Position numbers and translations under genes: made by a program. From positions 1 through 5,244 of the forward strand of contig JBBTXQ010000013.1 of assembly GCA_038062165.1 (NCBI GenBank): a stretch of DNA of 5,244 bases, in the 5' to 3' direction. This stretch comes from DATDSR01 sp038062165. Its GTDB lineage: Bacteria; Patescibacteriota; Minisyncoccia; Phycocordibacterales; DATDSR01. The notes below the pieces were generated by a model. That model made no database searches and was not told the origin of the DNA. It saw only the letters and a list, made by a program, of their open reading frames with translations. Numbering within the stretch: position 1 is the first letter of the stretch; each line of letters starts with the position of its first letter. Shown here piece after piece: positions 1 to 5,244 of the stretch.

Positions 1-579
1 AATTTAGGCTCAAATTATTTATCAGAAGATATTAGCCAGGCGCTTACACCGGAACAAAAAACTGCTTTGGTAGAAAACTTGTCAGAAGACTTAACTCAAT
101 CTTTACCTAAACCAATAATCTTTACATCAAGTGATATTAACTTAATCCCTACAACATCGGCCAATCTACGCACTTATTACAACGCGCTTGCCCTGCTTCT
201 GGCACGAAACGAAAATGTTCCTGACGAAACCAGCATCATGGATAGGGCACTGGCTACGCATGATTTGAAACTTTTCAGCAAACTTAAACCCACCGCAGAT
301 CATTACAAAAATATCGCCTCCAGAATATCTTCCCTCCCAGTTCCCAGTCTAATCGGGGAGAGTCATTTGGCATTGAGTAATGATTTGAGCCAGACAAGTT
401 ACGGCCTCGCTCTTATGAGCGCGGACGTTAGTGATCCACTCAAGATCCTCTTAGGATTTAACGCTTACAGGATTGCTTATACAGACATCCAGAGAATTTC
501 GCCGACTTTATTTGCCCCAATTGCTCAAGGTTTGGTCGTATTTGAATATGGAGATGCCGGATCAATATTCAGTCAATGA
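1..579 (+). CDS. Conserved hypothetical protein, Patescibacteria T4SS-locus family (5' partial)
   Basis: The frame is open from base 1 and ends at the TGA at 577-579, giving 192 visible residues; the true start lies upstream. The TTG at 67 is internal and need not be a start. No membrane segment or cysteine is visible, so this is a soluble portion, largely helical. Visible residues 7-17 and 27-36 carry two related segments (LSEDISQALTP and LSEDLTQSLP). The middle (about 90-120) reads LKLFSKLKPTADHYK followed by LPVPSLIGESHLAL, and the end reads DPLKILLGFNAYR, then EYGDAGSIF. I recall this order (a helix pair, 'LPVP', a 'DPLK..LG...Y' stretch, a C-terminus ending in '(Y/S)IF') from an uncharacterised family encoded beside VirB6-like genes in Patescibacteria, usually with an N-terminal membrane anchor; that part would be outside this window. 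The gene overlaps the next by 4 nt, implying co-translation. Molecular function is unknown. A role as an exported component of the secretion apparatus is inference from context. Confidence 0.8.
   Translation, partial: NLGSNYLSEDISQALTPEQKTALVENLSEDLTQSLPKPIIFTSSDINLIPTTSANLRTYYNALALLLARNENVPDETSIMDRALATHDLKLFSKLKPTADHYKNIASRISSLPVPSLIGESHLALSNDLSQTSYGLALMSADVSDPLKILLGFNAYRIAYTDIQRISPTLFAPIAQGLVVFEYGDAGSIFSQ
576..579 (+). promoter_or_regulatory. ATGA stop-start overlap (translational coupling)
   Basis: The ATG of the secreted-protein gene shares three bases with the TGA stop of the upstream gene. No Shine-Dalgarno-like purine run lies at the normal 5-10 nt spacing; the closest is GGAG at 550-553, over 20 nt upstream. 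Initiation by a terminating ribosome (re-initiation) is the simplest reading. The overlap is seen directly; the coupling is inferred. Confidence 0.7.
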
Positions 580-2567
580 AAAATTCGCCAAAAAAATTTA
601 GTGAGAATTTTAATAAGAGCATCTCATTACTTCTAATAATTTCTATTCTCTTTATCAACACCTACTCACTAGTCACTCCCAAAAAGGCCGAAGGCTTCGC
701 AGCACCAGTTCTTATGGCCGTAATGACCCCTTCAACGGTTTTGTCGGTGCCCACAGAATCTTTTACCCAAAACACGAAAGAGGCTGCTTTTGACGGCATA
801 ATCAATCTCATTGGCGCGGCTCTGGTAGCGGGGATAATTAGCTCGATTACAAATTGGGTTAATAGCGGCTTTGAAGACTCGCCCGTCTTCACCCAGAACA
901 TCAAGCAAAGACTCAAGAAAGTTGGGGACATTGCCGCGGAGCAACTCTTGACCCAAATTAACATTGGCGAATTCAATGGCGGCTTCTTCTGTGGGCCGTT
1001 CAGTTCTGAATTACGCAATGCTTTCAAGATAAAATTAGCCATTCAAAAAGATTCTACTTTCTTGCAGAGCTCACGCTGTAGCATTGATCGCATTTTGCAA
1101 GAAGCAAACTACACCCTCGAAGGCTTCGAGCAAGACTTCACCCAAGGTGGTTGGCCAGCCTGGATCGAACTCACTCAACCCAACAACAACCGCTTTGGCT
1201 CATACTTCATAACCTTGCAAGAGTTCTGGAAGCGCTCGGCTGAAGCAGAAGAACAGCAGGACAAAGAGCTCGCTCACGGCAGCGGCTTCTTGTCTATCAA
1301 GAAAAAAGGTGAATGCTTAAAATATGAAAATTCAGTAGAATTACAAGCCCCCACAAGTTGGGATCCAAATGCCCCGGCTGGTTTTGATTTCTCGACAGTC
1401 GCAGACGAAGAAGGTTGCATCGACCGTGGTCCTGAACAAACAGTTACTCCGGGACAAGTCATTGCCACTCAAGTTAACAAAGTGCTTGGTCTTGGTAATG
1501 ACAAGTTAGGGCTAGCTGATGAATTTGACGAACTTGTAAGCGCGCTACTTTATCAAGTTGTAAATGGAGTGCTCACAAGTGTCGGCGGACTATTTGGCGC
1601 CAGTAACCCCGAACCAGGAGAGAAGTCTCTGACAGAGCAGTTAAAACTAGAGGGCGAACGACTCGACGCCCAAGCGGAAGCCAAGCAAGAAGCGCAAGCT
1701 AATCAACCCCCAGCGACCCAGAGTCCAGCCATGGAAGAACTTGCTCGTCTTCAAGAAGAACTCAACACTTGTTTTGATGCCTTAAATGAACTTAATATTA
1801 TCTTGCTAAAAAATGACTCTGTCTTCAACAGACTGGCGGTTGCGAACCAAATGGAAAAATGCCAAGCCATTCAGGATAAAATCGAAGAGGTTAATCTTCA
1901 AGCTCAAGTTCCAACTGTACCCATGACCATGACTGTCTACACTTGCTACGATCTTCTAGGTGGCGTGTCAGCTACTAAGGGCGTGAATATGAGCGTGGCC
2001 GGGCCGATCACGACCACAGAGGAACAAGACAAGGGCAGTTACAAAGTGCGCATCACGGGCGTCGAACCCATGAAGTATTATTCTCGCTTGCGATACGAGT
2101 TTGATGTTACAACTGGGCCCGAGTACACTTCTCTGCCGGGTTCGGCTAACTTCACTTATTTCGGCCGGGCCAAATATCCGGAAGCTTATGATGGTTGGTT
2201 TAACTTGGGCACAGTAGATGGCGGCACCAAGTTCCACTGGGATATGCATAGCCCTGATTACTATCGCAAACTCTCCATGGCCGCGCCTCTCCAGAATAAC
2301 CACAAGTATCACTGGGTAGTAGATATGGACGCTAAGAGCAACACTCTCCACGTGACTATCACCGACGGGGAGTCAGAAGTAAGAAGAGTGATGTTCGACT
2401 ACGCCCGAAGCCCTGCTCACCCGGCGCCGGATATTATCGACACCGGTTCAGGCCTCTACATAATGTTTGGCATGCATAAGGGCTGGACATACCGAAACTT
2501 AAAAGTAGAACTCACCCCGGGAGGTCCGTATCAAGGCGGAGCCCACGGTTGTCCCGTAACAGTATGA
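576..2567 (+). CDS. Secreted/anchored T4SS-locus protein with NWVNSGF core and C-terminal LamG-like module
   Basis: A 663-residue exported protein. Residues 1-40 look like a signal peptide: Lys-rich n-region, hydrophobic stretch 15-33, and possible cleavage after AEG (38-40). A second hydrophobic helix (about 72-92) leads into NWVNSGF (93-99). The core to about 341 holds FFCGPF (137-142), GGWPAW (191-196), GSGFLS (235-240) and a VTPGQV motif (290-295), followed by a helical stretch ending near GGLFG (337-341). I recall this set of motifs from an uncharacterised family encoded next to VirB6-like genes in Patescibacteria. Then come an Ala/Gln/Glu/Pro linker (342-384), a helical hairpin (385-441) and a beta-rich, aromatic-rich module (about 457-659). 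Eight cysteines (139, 168, 247, 281, 399, 429, 457, 659) fit four disulfides in an oxidising compartment. The start at 576 is chosen because it forms an ATGA overlap and leads directly into the signal peptide. Codon choice differs from its neighbours: in a sample at residues 176-208, 21 of 33 codons end in G or C. Surface adhesion or partner recognition is inference. Confidence 0.88.
   Translation: MKNSPKKFSENFNKSISLLLIISILFINTYSLVTPKKAEGFAAPVLMAVMTPSTVLSVPTESFTQNTKEAAFDGIINLIGAALVAGIISSITNWVNSGFEDSPVFTQNIKQRLKKVGDIAAEQLLTQINIGEFNGGFFCGPFSSELRNAFKIKLAIQKDSTFLQSSRCSIDRILQEANYTLEGFEQDFTQGGWPAWIELTQPNNNRFGSYFITLQEFWKRSAEAEEQQDKELAHGSGFLSIKKKGECLKYENSVELQAPTSWDPNAPAGFDFSTVADEEGCIDRGPEQTVTPGQVIATQVNKVLGLGNDKLGLADEFDELVSALLYQVVNGVLTSVGGLFGASNPEPGEKSLTEQLKLEGERLDAQAEAKQEAQANQPPATQSPAMEELARLQEELNTCFDALNELNIILLKNDSVFNRLAVANQMEKCQAIQDKIEEVNLQAQVPTVPMTMTVYTCYDLLGGVSATKGVNMSVAGPITTTEEQDKGSYKVRITGVEPMKYYSRLRYEFDVTTGPEYTSLPGSANFTYFGRAKYPEAYDGWFNLGTVDGGTKFHWDMHSPDYYRKLSMAAPLQNNHKYHWVVDMDAKSNTLHVTITDGESEVRRVMFDYARSPAHPAPDIIDTGSGLYIMFGMHKGWTYRNLKVELTPGGPYQGGAHGCPVTV
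1728..1898 (+). other. Encoded helical hairpin with symmetric cysteine pair
   Basis: This stretch encodes residues 385-441 of the secreted protein. Two amphipathic, Glu/Leu/Gln-rich helices (about 385-411 and 416-441) are joined by a short KNDS turn (412-415). Cys399 and Cys429 lie about 14 and 15 residues from the turn centre, so in an antiparallel hairpin they would face each other and could form a staple disulfide. The residues and spacing are seen; the fold and bond are inferred. It sits between the low-complexity linker and the C-terminal module, as a stalk would. Confidence 0.5.
1944..2552 (+). other. Encoded C-terminal beta-rich module, LamG/concanavalin-A-like (tentative)
   Basis: This stretch encodes residues 457-659 of the secreted protein. 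It alternates short hydrophobic/aromatic strands with polar turns: YKVRITGV (489-496), LRYEFDVT (505-512), GWFNLG (540-545), KYHWVVDMD (577-585), NTLHVTITDGE (589-599), GLYIMFGMH (626-634), YRNLKVEL (639-646). The pattern 'W.V..D....NTL.V.I.DG' followed by a late 'G....NL.V' strand resembles the back-sheet strands of LamG/concanavalin-A-like jelly rolls, where the DG turn often reads 'YVDG'. Cys457 and Cys659 bracket the module and could clasp its ends. Other jelly-roll carbohydrate-binding folds are possible. The family call is by eye only. Confidence 0.45.
2564..2567 (+). promoter_or_regulatory. ATGA stop-start overlap (translational coupling)
   Basis: The stop of the secreted-protein gene (TGA, 2565-2567) overlaps the ATG at 2564 of the VirB6-like gene. 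This supports 2564 over the in-frame TTG at 2549, which would add only five residues (MSRNS). No Shine-Dalgarno match lies at normal spacing; GGCGGAG at 2535-2541 is over 20 nt upstream. Coupling is inferred. Confidence 0.7.
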
Positions 2568-4693
2568 GCAAAAAAGTGAAAAATTTGTTGAAACTCGCCC
2601 TAATATTAACTGTAACTCTGTCGGCGACATTCGGTATAACCAAATCTATATCAGCCACTTCACATTATTCAAACATAGTAGACATTGTTACTTCACAACC
2701 TGCTCAACCACAAGTAACTCAAGATCAACCGTACTACAAAACTAAGGCAGCATTGGAACATGCCGCGGGGACAGCCAGTGAAAGCTGTGGCGGGGGCTGG
2801 TTCGATATGTCAGTAAGTTGTGTAATTGTAAATGCCCTGGCTTGGTTGGTAACACAATGGATCTGGCTATTGGGTCAGGCTTTAAGATTAGTATCCTGGC
2901 TATTTGATTACACTTTACAAATTTCTATTGTTCAGTTTGGTGCACTTGTGAACAAAGGCTTTGTTGTTGAAGGCTGGCGCATTATTCGTGATATCTGCAA
3001 CATGGGTTTTATCTTTATTCTTCTTTGGATTGCTATTAAGACTATTCTGGGATTAGGAAGTAATACAAAAAATGCGATCATTAATGTAATTATTGCCGCA
3101 CTCTTAATCAACTTTAGTTTCAGTATAGGTAAGGTTGTCATCGATGCTGGCAACGTGCTTGCTCTTACTTTCTATAATTCTGCCAAAGATTGCCCAAAGG
3201 GTTGTGACGGGACATTAGCTACTCGGGTTATTAATTCTTTGCAAATGGTGCAAGCATCTGGCTTGGGATCAGACCCAACTGCTAAAGCACGGCTTGTTGT
3301 TGGTACTGGTGGAGCTAGAGAAGTAAATAAATTAAGTGTTTCTGGAAACTTAGCGGGGCTAGGTTTCATGGGAATTGTGACACAAGCAGTGGGGGGAAGC
3401 CTCTTTATTCTTATAACAATATTTATCATAGCTGTGGCAGCGTTCTTATTTTTGCGCCGTATGCTCTATTTAATTTTCCTTCTGATAGTTTCTCCGTGGC
3501 CATTTTTGACCTATGCATTTAGTGGATCATTTGGAGCGTGGTGGACTACTCTTGTACAACAGTCATTCTTTGCTTCAGCCTACATGGCACTTTTCTACGT
3601 GAGCGTTACCGTCCTTGGTAGAGTGGGGCCAGCAACATTTCAGGAACAAGCAGGCAATTACGCAGGTGGAGCGTGGATCGGACAAATAGTTTTCTTCATC
3701 ATGGCCTCTGGACTTATGTTTGCCTCACTAATAGCCGCCAATAAAATTGCAGACACAGGCGGCGCAAAAGCTGCCTCATGGGGGCAAGATAAGCTAAAAA
3801 GTTGGGGGCAAGGTTCAGCCACTTGGCTTGGTCGCAATTCACTTAATCGCACTGTTGGCCAAAGTGGCATGGCACTCAAGAGCGTGGGGGCAAAACTTGC
3901 CGAGAAACAGGGTGTGCTTGGTGTAGCTGGACGTTTGGGCATGCGAGCTGGCACGGGCATAGCCAGCAGTTCATTCGGCATGAAAGATAGCAACAAAGGC
4001 GGCTTACTCGGTCAAAGAGAAGCGGCGACAAAAGCGAAAGAGGCGATACACAAGGATCTCGGGAAAACAGACGAGACTGAAATCCAGCGTCAAGCAATCC
4101 TTAGAGCAAAAACAGATATCCCACAAGCAATAGCGACAGCTCAAGCGAGAGCGACAGCAGATCGTGATGCCGAATTGGCCCGTGAGGCACAGAAGAAACG
4201 AATACCTACACAAGCCTTTAGAGAAAGTGCCGAGGGTCAAACAATTACAGCCAAATACACACCTCAAGCAATTGCTGCGCGCATCACCCAAGAGCGACAA
4301 TCGCAAATCAAGAAGGAGATTGAGAAGGAGGAAGGAGCGAAAGCTAAAACCAGACAGACAAGTTACGCCACATCATTAACAACAGGACCTCTGCCAGGGT
4401 GGACACAGAACAGACCTCAAGGCTCTAGGTTTGCTCCAGCCTCTAGTTACTTAGCACTTTCTCGCATTGGTCGCGAAACGAAGAGTTCAGAAGATCGTAA
4501 AGAACGCATAAAACTCATCTCCAGTCGTTTGGACGAACTGAAGAAAGAACGAGACAAAACACCAGCTCCTGCAGAGGACCGCAAACAGCAAATTGAAAGA
4601 GAGATCTACCAACTGGAAGGTCAATTATTGACAGCGAACGACTCAGAAGCAGCGGCTAAGGCTCGTGCGGCTGCGGCTACGCCTAAAACATAA
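2564..4693 (+). CDS. VirB6/TrbL-like T4SS inner-membrane protein with long hydrophilic tail
   Basis: A 709-residue polytopic membrane protein, probably the inner-membrane channel/platform subunit of a T4SS. An N-terminal hydrophobic segment (about 8-26) looks like a signal peptide or anchor. Next come a polar stretch with Cys75 and Cys86, then hydrophobic segments near 87-125 (one or two helices), 146-165, 170-193, 277-297, 300-318, 331-353 and 370-393. The segment GWRIIRDICNMGFIF (137-151), the loop with CPKGC (210-214), and FLRRMLYLIFLLIVSPWPF (296-314) resemble the VirB6/TrbL core, where an Arg-Met pair precedes a 'SP.(A/P)F' helix. After 394 the protein is hydrophilic: Gly/Ala-rich with a duplicated SWGQ (405-408, 413-416), then Lys/Glu/Gln/Ala-rich helix (about 485-597), a Pro/Gly-rich break (606-625), and another charged helix (640-692). 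It overlaps the upstream gene by 4 nt and is followed after 2 nt by the next. Family assignment is from motif pattern and context, not a search; VirB6 versus TrbL cannot be separated here. Confidence 0.85.
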   Translation: MSKKVKNLLKLALILTVTLSATFGITKSISATSHYSNIVDIVTSQPAQPQVTQDQPYYKTKAALEHAAGTASESCGGGWFDMSVSCVIVNALAWLVTQWIWLLGQALRLVSWLFDYTLQISIVQFGALVNKGFVVEGWRIIRDICNMGFIFILLWIAIKTILGLGSNTKNAIINVIIAALLINFSFSIGKVVIDAGNVLALTFYNSAKDCPKGCDGTLATRVINSLQMVQASGLGSDPTAKARLVVGTGGAREVNKLSVSGNLAGLGFMGIVTQAVGGSLFILITIFIIAVAAFLFLRRMLYLIFLLIVSPWPFLTYAFSGSFGAWWTTLVQQSFFASAYMALFYVSVTVLGRVGPATFQEQAGNYAGGAWIGQIVFFIMASGLMFASLIAANKIADTGGAKAASWGQDKLKSWGQGSATWLGRNSLNRTVGQSGMALKSVGAKLAEKQGVLGVAGRLGMRAGTGIASSSFGMKDSNKGGLLGQREAATKAKEAIHKDLGKTDETEIQRQAILRAKTDIPQAIATAQARATADRDAELAREAQKKRIPTQAFRESAEGQTITAKYTPQAIAARITQERQSQIKKEIEKEEGAKAKTRQTSYATSLTTGPLPGWTQNRPQGSRFAPASSYLALSRIGRETKSSEDRKERIKLISSRLDELKKERDKTPAPAEDRKQQIEREIYQLEGQLLTANDSEAAAKARAAAATPKT

Positions 4694-4695
4694 AT

Positions 4696-5100
4696 ATGGC
4701 ACTTGACACTCAACAATTGATAACTACTTACCAGAATCTGCCGAAGAACTTGCATGATTTTATTTATGCTCCTAATACTGATGATAAGTTTTATCAGATC
4801 GCAGCAGATCAAGGTTTGGAAGAGAAATGGCGCTTGATGTTTATTGATCTTGTGCATTTATTCTTAATTGGGATTAAGCCAATATCTGACTTGGTGAACA
4901 CCCTAAAAGTGAACCTGGAAGTATCTCAAGAAATAGCTGAAAAACTTGCCACTAATGTAACTCAAATAATCCCCGCTGAAGCAATGAACGAAATACGAAC
5001 AGTCAAACCAGAGCTACCTAAACAAGAAACCCCTAAACCAGTTACACCCGAAGTGACGGGCATGCCGCGATTAGTGGCACAGGTTTTTGCCAAAAAATAA
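4696..5100 (+). CDS. Small LP-x-x-L motif protein of unknown function, T4SS-locus family
   Basis: A complete 134-residue protein beginning 2 nt after the VirB6-like stop. The ATG at 4696 is the first start after that stop, and no Shine-Dalgarno sequence precedes it. Residues 1-95 look all-helical: NLPKNLHDFIYAPNT (14-28), then an 'I...QGLEEKW' helix, a hydrophobic helix (about 48-60, IDLVHLFLIGIKP) probably too short and mixed for a transmembrane segment, then a helix with EIAEKLATNV (79-88). I recall this pattern ('LP..L...I.s..T...I..I....gL', a hydrophobic segment with 'L.G...p..l...l', then 'A..I...I') from short uncharacterised proteins common in Patescibacteria and often beside T4SS genes. 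The last 35 residues are Pro/Lys/Glu-rich (PELPKQETPKPVTPE), ending in RLVAQVFAKK, like a flexible tail with a terminal contact peptide. Cytoplasmic location is inferred from the absence of a signal peptide. Function unknown. Confidence 0.85.
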   Translation: MALDTQQLITTYQNLPKNLHDFIYAPNTDDKFYQIAADQGLEEKWRLMFIDLVHLFLIGIKPISDLVNTLKVNLEVSQEIAEKLATNVTQIIPAEAMNEIRTVKPELPKQETPKPVTPEVTGMPRLVAQVFAKK

Positions 5101-5110
5101 TATAGAAACC

Positions 5111-5244
5111 ATGAAGCGACTAACACAAGAAGAGGCAAATGAACGATTGCGCAGTTTGCCAAATGAATTGCGCACTGCTCTTGATTCGGTTGATACAGAG
5201 AAGGAGATCGAGGCTATTGGTATACAGTGCAAGCTTCATGTTGA
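5111..5244 (+). CDS. LP-x-x-L motif protein, divergent tandem paralogue of the preceding gene (3' partial)
   Basis: The ATG at 5111 opens a frame that runs off the window end after 44 codons: MKRLTQEEANERLRSLPNEL, then RTALDSVDTEKEIEAIGIQC and KLHV. It begins 10 nt after the previous stop; only a weak AGAAA lies just upstream. Residues 15-44 align without gaps to residues 14-43 of the preceding protein, sharing Leu-Pro, the next Leu, Thr, Ile and Leu (6 of 30 by hand) and similar charge pattern. This matches the family's conserved N-terminal signature, so a paralogue is more likely than chance, but the shared stretch is short. The rest of the gene lies outside the window. Function unknown; probably the same operon. 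Confidence 0.75.
   Translation, partial: MKRLTQEEANERLRSLPNELRTALDSVDTEKEIEAIGIQCKLHV

Noticed and set aside
577..639. TGA read as an amino acid (code 25), extending gene 1
   Set aside because: Reading through the TGA at 577 gives only a short extension to a TAA near 639 with no sensible protein, whereas the ATGA start explains the sequence well. No gene here has internal TGA codons.
662..1042. 126-residue open frame on the minus strand
   Set aside because: It lies wholly inside the secreted-protein gene, antisense to its signal/NWVNSGF region, with no plausible start signal or domain pattern.
1968..2351. 127-residue minus-strand open frame opposite the LamG-like module
   Set aside because: It is antisense to a well-supported frame in a locally GC-richer stretch, where chance open frames are common. 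No recognisable motif.
1944..2552. C-terminal module as a recent horizontal insertion based on GC content
   Set aside because: Its third-position G/C (39 of 61 codons sampled) equals that of the core of the same gene (21 of 33), so composition does not separate module from core.
2549..2563. TTG at 2549 as start of the VirB6-like gene
   Set aside because: The ATG at 2564 forms an ATGA overlap like that at 576 and leads straight into a Lys-rich n-region; TTG would add only five residues.
3776..3895. Repeated TGGGGGCAA motif (three copies near 3779, 3804 and 3884)
   Set aside because: Copies are in coding sequence and two encode the duplicated SWGQ; spacing is irregular and nothing suggests an iteron or binding-site array.
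3658..4306. Several minus-strand open frames (73-112 residues) opposite the VirB6-like gene
   Set aside because: They overlap each other and the coding strand; composition is that of reverse-complemented membrane and Ala/Lys-rich sequence.
4164..4379. 71-residue plus-strand frame rich in Arg/Lys
   Set aside because: It is an out-of-frame reading of the Ala/Lys/Glu-rich tail of the VirB6-like gene, which continues uninterrupted through it.

Overview
The window carries one strand-uniform, tightly packed gene cluster (all genes on +, overlaps of 4 nt or gaps of 2-10 nt). It most resembles a type IV secretion system (T4SS)-like locus of a Candidate Phyla Radiation / Patescibacteria bacterium, such as a Parcubacteria-type lineage. 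I base this on protein families I recall as characteristic of those genomes: a soluble helical protein ending in a 'GSIF'-type C-terminus, a secreted protein with an 'NWVNSGF' motif, a polytopic VirB6/TrbL-like channel protein, and short proteins with an 'LP..L' N-terminal motif. No database search was possible, so the lineage call is inference. TGA acts as an ordinary stop and no coding frame contains an internal TGA, so the recoded (TGA = Gly) Gracilibacteria/Absconditabacteria code is not indicated.

Layout: (1) 1-579, the 3' part of a gene for an export- or membrane-associated helical protein whose start lies before the window; (2) 576-2567, a 663-residue secreted or anchored protein with a conserved N-terminal core, a low-complexity linker, a cysteine-bearing helical hairpin and a beta-rich C-terminal module resembling LamG/concanavalin-A-like lectin domains; (3) 2564-4693, a 709-residue VirB6/TrbL-like membrane protein with a very long hydrophilic C-terminal tail; (4) 4696-5100, a 134-residue small protein of unknown function; (5) 5111-5244, the 5' end of a gene that looks like a divergent tandem paralogue of gene 4. 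No stretch of 300 bases lacks a gene, and I see no RNA genes, mobile elements, CRISPR, convincing promoters or terminators.

How the genes may work together (inference): genes 1-3 look like the envelope-spanning and surface-exposed part of a minimal secretion apparatus. Gene 3 would be the inner-membrane platform, and genes 1 and 2 exported partners. The lectin-like module on gene 2 is the most notable feature. It would suit binding of a cell-surface glycan or protein, for example on a partner cell, by a T4SS-associated protein. The locus probably continues on both sides; an ATPase (VirB4/VirD4-like) and PrgI-like gene would be expected nearby but are not visible here.
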